Below are positions 33,968 to 45,720 of a stretch of DNA of 64,000 nt, piece by piece. The notes under the pieces were generated by a model, which searched no databases, was not told the DNA's origin, and saw nothing but the letters and a program-made list of their open reading frames with translations. Positions within the stretch are counted from its first letter, which is position 1. Every line of letters begins with the position of its first letter. The DNA is from Cervus elaphus (lineage: Eukaryota > Chordata > Mammalia > Artiodactyla > Cervidae), in contig NC_057815.1 in assembly GCF_910594005.1 (NCBI RefSeq), forward strand, positions 79,841,552 through 79,905,551, written 5' to 3'. The translations under genes were made by a program, and so were the position numbers.

Positions 33968-34330
33968 TTCTTCTCCTCCTGCCGTCAATCTTTCCCAGCA
34001 TCAGGGTCTTTCCAAATGAGTCAGCTCTTAGCATCACCTGATGCTAAGTATTGGTCAAAGTATTGGAGTTTCAGCTTCAGCATCAGTCCTTCCAATGAAT
34101 ACCCAGGACTGATCTCCTTTAGGATGAATTGATTGGATCTCCTTGCAGTCCAAGGGACTCTCAAGAGTCTTCTCCAACACCACAGTTCAAAAGCGTTGAT
34201 TCTTCAGTGCTCAGCTTTCTTTATAGTCCAACTCTCACATCCATACATGACCACTGAAAAAAACCATAGCCTTGACTAGACGGACCTTTGTTGGCAAACT
34301 AATGTCTCTGCTTTTTAATATGCTGTGTAT
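33968..34330 (-). mobile_element. BovB LINE internal fragment lacking its 3' end
   Basis: Reverse BovB beginning at CTTCTCCTCCTGCCGTCAAT and running to TAATGTCTCTGCTTTTTAAT. The terminal about 160 bp with the reversed tail is missing, and a small rearrangement (CATCACCTGATGCTAAG) lies at 34030-34050. Confidence 0.9.
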
Positions 34331-36181
34331 CATCATCTCAACCCCTTTTTAATGTTCATGGGCAGCTTTCAGTTTTGCTCCTGTTGATAAGTGTCAGAGT
34401 CTGAGTATCAGAAATTTTGGAAAAATTTCCTCTGACTACAAATAAGTTGGTATTTGGACGGTTGTGAAGAACCTGAATCTCCAGAGCAAAGGATTGAAGA
34501 AGGGTAGATTGGGTATAAGTGTAATCATTACAGGGTCCTGTGGTTATTTAACACAGAGCACTTTCTCTGAGGTTCCATTTCCTAATACATAACCCCCCAA
34601 AGACATCTCCACCTTTGGCCTCTTTCTGTCAGACTGTGCCCTCTTAGCCAAGACTCTGTTTTGGTTTTTGAAGCCCTCTTTTTAAGGTCAGTGGTTTCTG
34701 TCTGGGAGAATATGATTTCTGAAGACAGCTACAGCTCACCAGAGGGGCTGGAATGGCCCCCATGATGCTGCTACCATGGCCCTTTTTCAATTCTCATTAA
34801 TCTGGACAGCTTCAGTTTAAAAAAAAAAAAAATTCCATTACAGACGCACCTACCAGACTGCCATTAGCAGAACCAGGAGGAGAACCTTTCACCAAGTGAA
34901 GCAATTTCCTCATTCTGTAGCTAAAGCAATTTGGGGGCTGAATGTGTTTGTGGGTGAACCTGCCGAAGTGAGACAGAACCTGCCTTGTTAGAGGGAAATC
35001 TGAGGCTCAGGGCAGAACATCCCAGGTACCTCTCCATCAAAAATGCAGTGTAATGGTGCGTCACGCCTGAGCCAAATCTCTGTGCCGTCTTAGGTGCAGT
35101 GTTAAGGCATAAGGAAACTGAGGCACGAAGGCCAGCAGTTTTCCGGAGTCGGAGAGCCAGCTGACCGGTGGCCGATCGGGTCCAGGCTCCCTCCTCCTCC
35201 TGCTGCCCCTGTGCCCTCCCAGTATACAGAGTGGAGCTGAACTCATGGGGCTCCTCTTCTTCTCCCGTGATTTTTTAATTTTCTTGTTGTCATTGGAGTT
35301 TCTTTGTTAATGGTTCCAGTTTTTCTCTGGTTCCTCATTTACAAAGTTTCCAGGTATCATTTCGCTGCTAGCCTTTCCCATCCTCTGCCAGGCAGCCTGT
35401 TTAGGCCATTATGTCAGCGCTTGCTGTGCAGAAGTCTTGGGAAGCTAAGGGCCACAGGCTCCTGCTGCCTGTCCTTATGCACCCCAGCCCTCATACACAA
35501 CCCTGTCTTTTCCCCAGGCTCCCAGATCCTTCCTCCTCTTCATTAATAAGTGACCAAACTTCTCTGGATAAGATTTCTGTTTTCCACAGTCAGATGGGAC
35601 TCGTGATCAGTGTTCCCTTCAATTTGGATTTGCCTCACTTTTAATTATAGCAAATCCTAAGGGTTTAGAATTAGGTAACAAAATTCCAGTCCCTTCTTGG
35701 GCTCATGGAGCATGGTGCAGCCTAAGAATCCTGCCTTCAGTGGGTTCACCCCACGGTGACTGTCATCAGCGTGGAAAGCCCAGGGGAGCTCGAAGCTCGT
35801 CCCTCCAAAGAGGATGAAACCTCAATTCCCCTTTCCTTCAGTGCCCCTGTTTCCTTCTGTCTGCTTCTTGAAACATGGTTTCCAAGGAGTTGGGCAGTCA
35901 GAGGCTTCACAGGGCCAGCCGTGTCATAGTTTTGATCACCAATGGTGTCCACATTGAAAGAGTAAACATTTATATTGCTTCTTTTAACCACAGGAGAACC
36001 CATGATGGTGGAAACACCACAGATAGTATCTTTAGCTTAAGACTCAGTATTGATGGGTCTTCTGAACCAAAGGATGCAGGAAGGTTTGTGGTATCTCTTA
36101 TCTCCTCAAAGTCTTCATAGATCAGAAAATGGTTAAGAGCTTGTTTACCATCCAGCTGGTGCTTCAGAATAGCACCAGCAT
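34331..36181. other. Single-copy intron
   Basis: A(14) run at 34818-34832; otherwise unique. 35061-35250 is GC-rich but shows no promoter elements. No gene. Confidence 0.45.
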
Positions 36182-36192
36182 AAGTCTGTGCT

Positions 36193-36320
36193 TGGAGAAG
36201 GAAATGGCAACCTACTCTAGTATGCTTGCCTGGAGAATCCCCATAGCCAGAGCAGCATGGTGGGTTATAGTCCATAGGGTCACAAAGAGTCAGACACGGC
36301 TAAGCTACTAACACACACAC
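36193..36320 (+). mobile_element. Bov-tA SINE, head-truncated
   Basis: Starts mid-element at TTGGAGAAGGAAATGGCAAC and ends in (AC)n. Duplication AAGTCTGTGCT (36182-36192) and AAGTCTGAGCT (36321-36331), showing the truncation happened at insertion. Confidence 0.92.
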
Positions 36321-36331
36321 AAGTCTGAGCT

Positions 36332-37687
36332 GTTGAGACCACAAGAGGAGTTTGCAATCATGACTGATCATGAGGTTTCCTCCTCTGAAGCCAATAAAAA
36401 ATGCTATTAGCCAAGTCTTCTTTTATCTCCCTCATTTGTGTGTTCAATTAATGCAATTGGACAGAGATGCTGTGGCAAGAGGAGCTTTGCTGGGAATGAT
36501 AAGGTGGCCAGCAAAACCTCAGAAGTTAGGAGAATAATATTAATTGACATGAATCTGATTGATGCTCCTGCCTGGAAATTTCTGCTCCCTGAGTCTTCCT
36601 TAAAGGTTTGATGTTGGTATTAACACCAGTGTCCCCTTGTTGCTCTAAGTGGAACCACCACCAGAAGAAGCTATTGGTCAGAAGCTATTTCTCATTTCCT
36701 TTAAACTTGGAGAGTCTGAGATTAGAGAGGAAGATCATGGGGAGTCCAGAAAATTAAATCCTTTTTAGAAAAGGGAACATTCATTCATGAAATATTGAGT
36801 GGTGATAATAATGCTTATAATAGCTAATAACTGTGTGTGGTAAGCCCTGTGACTGCCAGTTGAGTCTAAACCCATAATTTGAGGCTTATTATTACTTACT
36901 GGTTCCACAGATATTATAGAGAACCTAATATATGTGTGTAAGGCTGAATTTAGTGCTTATGAGAGAAAGGGACAAGTTATAAACATGACTGAGACAGGAA
37001 TCCAGCCCTCAAGAAATTTAGGGTTGTCTGTATTGGAAAGTAGTTATATCAGCAAGTCTGCAGCAAGAGAGGGAATGAGCAGTGCTGTGACATGGATCCG
37101 GTGAATTTGCAGGTAGAGGCTGAAACCAAGAAAAGTTATTTAAAGTTGGAGAGCCTAGGGGAGAAGTCAGGGAAAAAGTGGCTCAGAGGCCATTTGAGTC
37201 TTGAAAACCAGCCAGGATGTGTACAAGAAGTCTTATTGGGAAAGACACAGCAGGCCAAAAGAGCAGCAGCTTTAGGAAGAAAGGACTTCTGAAAAATCTA
37301 CTTGTAGAGCCTTGTAACTAGAAACACTGCTCTCCACTCTGAGCTCTTCTAAAACATGATTTGATCGCCCTTTGTGCACAAGTAGGTCTGGCTCAGGTGG
37401 CTCCTGAGGTTGCAGATATGCTGTTGGCTGGACTGAGGTCTCATCTGAAGGCTCGCCTGGGGAGGATCTGCTGTGAACCTCACTCACGTAGCTGTCAGCA
37501 GGGTTTGGCTTCCCATGGGCTGCTGGAATGAGGGCCTCGGCTCCTCACTGGTGGGCTGTTGGCTAGAGGTGTCCCTCAGCTCCGTCACAAGGGGACTTCT
37601 CCATGGGGCAGCTCCCATATGGCCCTCTTAGGAGAGAGAGAGCGCGCATCTAAGGCAGAACAAAAGCCAGTCTTTTTACAGCCTAGT
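36332..37687. other. Single-copy intron
   Basis: 36360-36640 is repeat-free with ATTAAT and CAATTGG motifs and may be conserved. 37000-37190 has traces of the old dispersed repeat. Confidence 0.4.
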
Positions 37688-37701
37688 ATTGGAAGTGACA
37701 G

Positions 37702-38021
37702 GGCTTCCCTGATAGCTCAGTTGGTAAAGAATCCGCCTGCAATGCAGGAGACCCCAGTTCAATTCCTGGGTCCGAAAGATTCCCCTGGAGAAGGAATAGG
37801 CTACCCACTCCAGTATTCTTGGGTTTCCCTGGTGGTTCAGCTGGTGAAGAATCTGTCTGCAAAGTGGGAGTCCTGGGTTCGATCTGTGAGTTGGGAAGAT
37901 CCCCTGAAGAAGAGAACGGCTACCCACTCCAGTATTCTGGCCTAGAGAATTCCATGGACTGTATAGTCCATGGGGTCACAAAGAGTCGGACATGACTGAG
38001 CGACTTTCCCTTTCACTTTTC
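37702..38021 (+). mobile_element. Dimeric Bov-tA SINE
   Basis: Two tRNA heads in the same orientation: the first begins GGCTTCCCTGATAGCTCAGT, the second GGTTTCCCTGGTGGTTCAGC near 37823. They share one 3' tail ending TTTCCCTTTCACTTTTC. Duplication ATTGGAAGTGACAG (37688-37701) and ATTGGCAGTGGCAG (38022-38035), two mismatches, so the dimer inserted as one unit. Confidence 0.93.
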
Positions 38022-38149
38022 ATTGGCAGTGGCAGCTCATTGTTTCTCCCATAGTCTGTTTATTATCAGAGATCACACAAGAGTGAGAATCCCAGGAGGC
38101 AGCAATCAGAGGGCCTGTCTTAAAGATGGCCCGCCACCCTGGGTGAGGG

Positions 38150-38260
38150 GAAAGGAGCGAAGGGACCTGGGGTCGGAGAGGATGTGGGGGCTGCTCAGAG
38201 AGGGCCTTGTAAGTCTTTACATGAATTTTAGGTTTTATTCTGACATTTACTGAAGTGTGA
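38150..38260 (+). repeat. Old dispersed repeat fragment
   Basis: AGAGGGCCTTGTAAGTCTTT and TTTTAGGTTTTATTCTGACA match the family at 44800-45720. Confidence 0.45.
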
Positions 38261-38569
38261 AATGACCCATCCATAAGGATTTTTCATTGTAAAAGATTAT
38301 AAGAGGAAAAGATTGGAAGTAGGTCCATATGCCCATCAAATGATGACACATCTCTGCAAATAGCACATTACAAATAGCGTCTATTCATTAAAAAATAGTC
38401 GAAAGTTGATTCCAGGCCCCAGACTGGGAAATAAAAGATGACCCGAAGCACCCCCTTGCCAGAAAGTAAACACGTGGTCAGACAAACAAACAGAATCATA
38501 GAGGTGTTTTGGAAGGTTCCAGGAGCCAACCCCAAAAATCTTCCTGTGACCAAAGTTCAAATGACTTGA

Positions 38570-39380
38570 ACAATAAATTAAATAATAATAGGATTGGATT
38601 CAAGTTCAGAGAGTGAAATAAATATTCACGAGTCCATCTGATGTAAATAAATAACCAAGTAAATAAATAAAGGAAGGGGCAACCTTCCTTCTAGAAAAAT
38701 TCCAATTAATGAGTGTAGAAGGAAGGAGAGAAAGAGAAAATCACCATCAGGATAACCCAGTAATAACTTGCTGCAGGCAAAATCCAGGAGGAATGCTAAA
38801 ATTAGTGGGTGAACATTTAAGCAGAAATAACATATTTGCATAGTTTCAAAGGATCTCATCCAGATATTAATTAACTACAAAAAGAAAAAGTAGTAACTTA
38901 ATAACGTAGAGTCTCGGTGGCTAGCACCTTACATTGATCAGATGGTCATGGTTGACAGACTTGTCAATACACAGCAGGCATCCCCAGATGAAACACTCTG
39001 AGAAGGGCCCATTACTTCTGTGATATTCTTCTTACTAATGGATGTAACTACTAGGCTTCTTCAAAAGTGTCAAGGTTGTGAAAGATAAAGACTGAGAAAG
39101 TGTCACAGGCTCACAGAGTCCAATGTAGTGTGGGATTCTGGGCTGGATGCTAGGATAGTAAAAGGACATTATTGGGGAAATCTGGGAAGATCTGAATAAA
39201 TCCTGTCATTTAGTTAATATAATTGTCCCAAGGTCAGTTCTTAGTTGTGACAGTCATCCTGTGGTTAGTAAAGGTGTTCACATTAGGGAAAACTGAATGT
39301 GGGTTATATTATGGGCACTCTTACTATTTTTGTAACTTCCCTATAAATCTAAACTGATCTCAAAATTAAAAATTTTTTGA
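38570..39380 (+). mobile_element. Old L1 3' end remnant
   Basis: A-rich forward sequence ending CTATAAATCTAAACTGATCT and CAAAATTAAAAATTTTTTG, the typical old L1M 3' terminus. No open frame. Confidence 0.6.
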
Positions 39381-39659
39381 AAACTTGTAGTCAGTGCTAT
39401 ATAGGTATTTATTAAATAGTCAAAATGGTACTTGGCTTTTAAAAAATTATGTGTGATATGGTTCATTAAGTGAAAAAAATTTTAATTGCCATAGTGTTCA
39501 AAATAATAGATATTTGCTAATGTATGCCTGAGCTATTTCTGGAAGTCTGCACACATATACACACACATTGATTCACACACACACAACACTTAGCGTGGTT
39601 GTGTCTGGGGAGGGGAATGTGGTGGCTTGGAGACAGGGGAAACAGACTGACTTTTCTCT
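39381..39659. other. AT-rich intron, probable old L1 sequence
   Basis: AAGTGAAAAAAATTTTAATT and a broken CA tract at 39549-39588; family not assigned. Confidence 0.35.
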
Positions 39660-39669
39660 TACAAATCCT

Positions 39670-39833
39670 CCCTTTTTAAAATATTTATTCATTTGGCTGC
39701 GCCAGGTCTTAGTTGCAGCATGTGAGACATTTTAGTTGCGTCATGTAGGATCTAGTTCCCTGACTGGGATTGAACTGCAGCCCCCTGAATTGGGAGCATG
39801 GAGTCTTAGCCACTGGACTAAGAGGGAAGTCCC
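39670..39833 (-). mobile_element. CHR-2 type SINE
   Basis: Reverse copy: ATTTGGCTGCGCCAGGTCTT, CCCTGACTGGGATTGAACTG, CCACTGGACTAAGAGGGAAG. Duplication TACAAATCCT (39660-39669) and TACAAATTCT (39834-39843). Confidence 0.9.
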
Positions 39834-39864
39834 TACAAATTCTTTCTTACCTGTTCAGTTTGGA

Positions 39865-40065
39865 GTGTAAATGTTAGTCGTTCAGTTGTGTCTGACTCTT
39901 TGTGACTTCATGAACTGTAGCCCACCAGGCTCCTGTCCATGGAATTTTCCAGGCAAGAATATTGGAGTGGGTCACCATTCTCTTCTCCAGGAGATCTTTC
40001 GAACCCAGGGATCAAACCCAGGTCTCCTGCATTGCAGGCAGATTCTTTACTGTCTGAGCCAGAAG
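39865..40065 (-). mobile_element. Bov-tA SINE
   Basis: Reverse copy ending TACTGTCTGAGCC. AGTTTGGA occurs at 39857-39864 and 40077-40084, with 11 bp of unexplained sequence inside the right copy. Confidence 0.88.
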
Positions 40066-40084
40066 ATGCATTGTTGAGTTTGGA

Positions 40085-41154
40085 ACCATGCATCTATCAC
40101 TTATTTAAAAAATAAATGTTAAAAAATCTAAGCAGTCATGGTAGTGCTGAGGACCCAGGGGTTCCTGTTCATTACCCAGTATCTCCCACCCTGTAGCTGT
40201 GCCCAGAATCTCCTGGCACTCAGGCTGGCCCCCAGCAGATGTTCAGTAAATGGTTAATGAATAAGCAGGTGCCCTCGGCCATCGGCCCATCATAGGATTA
40301 TTCTTTATGTCACATCGATCCTTCTGGGCCCTCTTATTCCTCTTTCTAAGGAGACCAGCTCGGGCTCTCTGACAGTGACAGAAGCTTTGATATCGCCCCT
40401 TGCTTGTTTTAATACAGCCCCATTAATGTTTAAAAATGCTTGCCTGAGCTCTCTGGCCTTGTCTTTGGTGTCTGGAGAGCATTTGACAAGGATACGTGGA
40501 TTCTAAAATGGCCCTAGGGATACCTGATGATTATTTCCTCTTTAAAGAATCAGGCAGGTAACAGAATCCTCCACTGCCCCGGACCTTGTAAGTTACTCAT
40601 TTATTATGGAAGAGCCAAGTTCAGAGACCCACTGCCCAGGAAACCATCACGTTTTGGCATGAAGCCGCCAGCACCTTGTCTTAGAGAACATTAAAACTTC
40701 CAGCCAGCCTTCGTCTCAGGAAGCATAGATACGTGCTATCCAAGCATCTCTTAGAAGACAGGATTGCATGGTCAGGGAAAGCTGCCTGACCACCCAGGAA
40801 GGTAGAGGTGGCAGAGAGCAGACAGATTTATAACCATTTAAGACTTTCGTATCCAAGATTGAGGCCACGCTGCCATTTCCTGTAGGAACATTTCACTTGC
40901 CCACTTCTATGGACAGTGCAAAGCAAGAGCTGGTGAAGGCCCAGCTGGGGAGGGGTGGCTGGATTTCTTCCTTTTTAGTTCTTGGTTTTGTCATTTACTC
41001 TCTGTAATGGATGCAATCGTCACATCATGATTGCCACTTATGAGGTATTATAGTAACTTCCCCAAAAGACTGTGTGCTGGCTAACAGTAGCCGGTACTTC
41101 TCTTAGCTCCTTGATTATTGCAATACTGATCTGCTCAAGGATTCAAACTTAGGC
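40085..41154. other. Single-copy intron
   Basis: 40280-40700 is free of repeats and balanced in composition. No gene recognised. Confidence 0.4.
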
Positions 41155-41335
41155 TTGTGTGGCCAGACAGTTAATATTTTAGGTTTTTTAGCTTGTCAGA
41201 GTTGTGTACTTCAGCCTTGTGGCACAAAAGCAGATGTGTACAGTATATAAATGAATACTTATGTACCAATAAAGCTTTATTTATAAAAAAAAAAAAAGCA
41301 GGCCATGGATCAGACTTTATTGACCCCTGAGCTAG
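41155..41335. mobile_element. MER20-like hAT-Charlie element
   Basis: GTGTGGCCAGACAGTTAATA, TGTGGCACAAAAGCAGATG, ACCAATAAAGCTTTATTTAT and GACCCCTGAGCTAGAG. A(13) run at 41285-41297. Confidence 0.65.
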
Positions 41336-42000
41336 AGCCTGATAAATAACTCAATATCAAGTTGTGGCAGAGTTGAGGGCCAGATCAGAGAGGCTTCTCC
41401 GGGCCATTGTTAGAAGGTTGGGTTTTTTACTTCAGTGAGCAGCCATCTTATTTAGTTCCTAAAAAGAGCTTTCTGGGTGCTGTGTGGGAAATGGATTGGA
41501 GAGGAGGCAGGGTAGAAATCGGGAGGCCAGCTAGGAAGTTCTTGTGGTAATCCATGCCACAGATGATGCCAATTATTCCCACAGTTTGGAAGCAGGATTA
41601 GCAAGACCTGCCCTTGGACATGAGTTGACTGTGAATGGAAGAGGGCTGGACAAGAATGGAAAGGCAAAGACAGAGCTGATGCTGGGACTTCCAGCTCAGG
41701 GTGGCTGGGGATGGCATTGTGGGGTTGTAACTGATATTTAATAGTATCTGTTTTCTCAGCCCCACACTAATGAGACTTTATTTGCAGTGGTGATGGCATG
41801 CCTGAGATAGAATTTTCCTCTCCCTGGTTTTTAGGGTTAGCTTTTCCCAGCATTGCTATTTGTTTATGTTTCTCCGGCACTCACAGACTGATCAAAGCTT
41901 CCCATTGGAGTTAGCAGTATTCTGCTCCAGCCACTGACACTGCAGACTCAATAAAGCATTGTATTGCAGCGCGCCAAGCCTTATTACCAGCCCAGAAACC
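41336..42000. other. Intron with old repeat traces
   Basis: 41400-41660 (AGTGAGCAGCCATCTTA, TGGATTGGAGAGGAGGCAGG) resembles the old dispersed repeat. No gene. Confidence 0.35.
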
Positions 42001-44544
42001 AACTGACCATCGCGTTCAAAGAATGTCTGCTAAGCATTTAATTTTGCAGCTTCCGCCAACCACTCCAGGTAAATAGATACAGTAAGCAATAGAAATAGTA
42101 ATTCTGTGCAGCCTTCCTTATTCAGCAAATTCCAGGAGGCACTTATAACCATTTTGAGCACATTGCCTCCCGGAGTAGTCCAGAATGTCATATGCAGGAG
42201 CCTGGGTTGGCTACAGCCACTTGTACACAAGAGAGAGGGGCCCTTCGATGGTTAGAATGATTAGAGCATTGATCCCAATGCCGCATGCCTGTTGCCTGCC
42301 AGCTCCTATTGGCTTTTGCGTTTTGTGGTCTGCAGTGGAAGACGTGGCATAGAACCACAGCTCCCCGCTCACTGCACTCTTCTGTTGACATTTGATAAGC
42401 CATGACGCAATTGAGCAGAGTTCTAAAAAGGCCGCTGGGGGCCCTAGCTCCCAATTACCCTCATCACTGAGCTTTGGTAGTAATCTGAATTTCTATTTTT
42501 ACAAAAGCCCTTTTCTGCCTTAAATAGCCAATTAAGTTCCTGACCCTCTAGCCAGTTGTGTGTTACTGCCTTGGGCCTACTTCTTAGCAAAGAGGCTATT
42601 TACCACCACCTCACTCCCCGGTTCCTCATCAAAGACAGAGAACCAGCTCTGAGCTTGCACAGAAGCTTTTGGCAGGCTTTTAAGAGCCTTGGATCATGGA
42701 GGGGGCTTTCCTTCACACCAGGCTGCCCTGCTCATGGTGAGCAGCTTGTCCATTAGAGGCCATGGGTAACAGTTGGCTGTCTTATTGAAAATGCCGGGCC
42801 CCTTAGGGACACTTCCTGTCCCCTCTGCCCAAATGTGAGAGGTGGAAAGGACAAGAACCCCTGGGCCCTCTTGGAATAAGAACCACTGGAATTCTCAAGG
42901 AGATGGCCCCTCATTCTTTCTCCATCTTAAAACTTTCTCTTTTTCCTCTCTCCCATTTTGAATGTAATCTTCATGTGCTTGTCTCCTGGCTCTCAATGGT
43001 CTCAAAGCCCTAGTTCCCTCCTTCCAGATGGATCCCGTCTCTGATTTCCTTCTGGCTCGCAGCCAGGATGCCTCCTGCTGTGGTCCGGCTGACGCTGGGC
43101 AGGCTGGCAGCAAGGATTTTCCCATCACCCTCCTTTCGGTTAATTTTAGAAACTCGCGTTGCCATGGTAATGGTTCAGTGGGGTTTTCGTGGTTCTCTTT
43201 TGATTCAGTCATTTGCCAGTCTGCCCTTTAAATTAAACTTTTTCAGTCCGCATCTAAATTGGGACAGGAGATGTGCTTGGAATAGAGATCCACAAAGGCG
43301 CAGCAGCCGCATGGGATGTTTTTTGAAAAACAGGACAAAGTCCAGGTGGATGTCAGGATGTCCTCGGTTTACAGTGGCCAAGACAGTCCCTGGAAGCTCC
43401 CCTGCTTGAGAGGATGTGGCTGAAGGCTGGTAGAGGTGATCCTGGGGGAGCCTGGAGAGAAGTAGGGGCCCAGGGCCTCTGCCATGTGAGCATCCCCAGA
43501 GTCAGGTCTCTGCCATTTGGGTGCTGGAGTCCCCAGCTCTGAGCCCAGGGCCTGACCGTCAATCTGGGCTCCGTAAGTGATAAATGAGCATAGCCTCAAC
43601 CAGAGGTCCTTAACTCTCACACAAGCCTTGGAAAGCCTCAGCCTCCCTCTCCCTAAAATCCTGGCTCTTCTCCCACTTCCTCTTGTCTGCCAGTCAGCTC
43701 AGGTGTGAAGGGATCAGCGTCTTTCAACAGACAAGGGGAAGTCACAGCAGTCAGTTCACTTGGCTTAAATTGAAAACAACAGTCTTTAATGTTCCTGTCA
43801 ACTCTGCTGAGGCAGGCAAGTTTTGAATCCTGACATTACAGACGAGACTTCGAAAGGTGCGGGAGATTGCTCAGTATCACTCGTGAGGTCTGTAGCTGAG
43901 CTAGAGCCCTGAGCCTGCCCACCAGACTCCCAGATGTCAGCTGACCATCACGCACGCCGCTTGTGGTTCATTGGTTGGACCTGTCGTCATTCATACTACA
44001 CCTCACTTCCCTCCATGAGCAGCCAGGTACCCGATGACCTTAGACTCACCCCTCCAGGGTGGGGACATCACGTGTGTCAGCTCTAAGCCCCATAGAGACG
44101 CTGCACGCTGGGTGTTTACCGCCCCTACTTTACAAATGAGGAGAATGAGGAGTAGACTGGCCAGGGTGTCACGGGGACACAGGCAGATCTGGGGGTACGG
44201 TTGGGGTAGTGTACGAGAAACTGAATATACAGATGGGCATTGGCCAGACCACGTGTCAAAGCAGAACTCTGACCCTCAACCTCCCACATCAGCCCAGGGA
44301 GCCAAGCATTAACTGCTGTAACTATGGGCCCAAAGCATCCAAGATTTGATTAGTAATTGAGAGCTTCCCTAAATTTTGTCCCCATTTCCAGCTTTAGGAT
44401 CAACCAGAGAAAACCAAATACAATCCCTCCCCAGCCACTCACATCAGATGCCCACGCCTAGTCTGCCCACCTCCAGCCTCCCTGGGCCGGCAGCCTCTGG
44501 TCAGAGCTCACTCCATCCTTCCCATTTGTCCTCTGGATGTGGTC
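42001..44544. other. Single-copy intron with candidate regulatory sequence
   Basis: 42000-42560 and 43020-43320 are repeat-free and moderately CpG-containing. The second carries the X-box-like palindrome. 43800-43930 has MIR-like traces. No coding signal. Confidence 0.4.
43158..43171. promoter_or_regulatory. RFX X-box-like palindrome (candidate)
   Basis: GTTGCCATGGTAAT fits the RFX consensus GTNRCC-(0-3N)-RGYAAC with only the last base different. Such sites bind RFX factors in ciliary and other genes. Function here is inference only. Confidence 0.35.
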
Positions 44545-44645
44545 AGAAACCTGGGCTCCAGTCTCAACTCTGTCTCTTCCTGGCTGTGTGATCTGGGGCA
44601 AGTGACCTTACTTCTTTGAGACTTATTTTTCTCATCTGTACAGCT
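44545..44645 (+). mobile_element. MIR SINE
   Basis: Forward MIR core: CTCAACTCTGTCTCTTCCTG, TGTGTGATCTGGGGCAAGTG, TTTTTCTCATCTGTACAG. Confidence 0.8.
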
Positions 44646-44799
44646 AACTGAGCTCATGGCCACGAAGCACTTGGCTCGTAGCGCGCTTTGTCTCACATGA
44701 AAGATGTAGGGGCCTCTGGTGGGCGTGCAGTGCGCTGAGACTGAGACGGACAGAGCCGCAGAGCTAGAGACACTCTGCTCACTTCCCCCAGCTCATCTT

Positions 44800-45720
44800 T
44801 ACAGAGTGCCGTGTTTGGCATCGGGGATGCAGCCGTGAGTGAGCGGAATCCAGGTATGCCCACACAGAGTTACGTTCCAGCAGGAGAGAGATGATTTGGT
44901 ACAAATGCACCAAACAGTGACAGGTAGTCTTGAGTGCTATGAAGACATATAAAGCAGGATAGGAGTGGAAATGGATGTCAGTGGCCCAGGAAGCCACCCC
45001 ATGACGCTGGCCTAGGAACAGAGACTTGAGTGGAATCGGTGTAAACGATGAGGCTGCCCGGGGAGGCCTGTCCTGGGCAGACGGCACAGCAAGAGCAAAG
45101 ACCCTGGGGCAGGCATGTGCCTGGTGTGTCCTAAAAACACAGCAAGGAGGCCAGTGGGTCTGCAGCAAAAGGAGCCAGAGAGGGGGCAGGAGTGAATGTT
45201 GGAGTGATATCAGAGGCAAGATCATTTAGGACTGTGAGGACTTCGGGGTCTTATACCGACTATCTTGAGTATCCCTTGGACAACAAGGAGATCAAGCCAG
45301 TCAATCCTAAAGAAAATCAACCCTGAGTGTTCATTGGAAGGACTGATGCTGAAGCTGAAGCTCCAGTACTTTGGCCACCTGATGTGGAGAGCCGACTCAT
45401 TGGAAAAGACCCTGATGTTGGGAAAGATTGAAGGCAGGAGGAGAAGGGGATGACAGAGGATAAGATGGTTGGACGGCATCACTGACTCAATAGGCATGAG
45501 TTTGAGCAAACTCTGGGAGATAGTGATGGACAGGGAAGCCTGGTGTGCTGCAGTCCACGGGGTCGCAAAGAGTCAGACACGACTTAGCAACTGAACAGCA
45601 ACGGAGTATGTGGGAAGCCACTAAGGGGTTTTGAGTAGAGGAGTGAAATAAACATGAGCCAATGAATTTAGGGTTTAGAAGGAGCACCCCACAGCTCAGA
45701 GAAAAGAGACTGGCGGGCAA
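44800..45720 (+). repeat. Old dispersed repeat, interrupted by BovB
   Basis: AAGAGCAAAGACCCTGGGGC, AGCAAGGAGGCCAGTGGGTC and, after the BovB, GTGGGAAGCCACTAAGGGGT and TTTTGAGTAGAGGAGTGA. Both halves are colinear parts of one ancient repeat; family not assigned. Confidence 0.6.
45273..45603 (+). mobile_element. BovB LINE 3' end, nested
   Basis: Forward, 5'-truncated at CCCTTGGACAACAAGGAGAT. The remnant frame encodes SIPWTTRRSSQSILKKI and MLGKIEGRRRRG. Short duplication GAGTAT at 45267-45272 and 45604-45609. Confidence 0.92.

Noticed and set aside
35061..35250. GC-rich patch considered as a CpG promoter
   Set aside because: Short, with few CpGs and no GC boxes or downstream exon.
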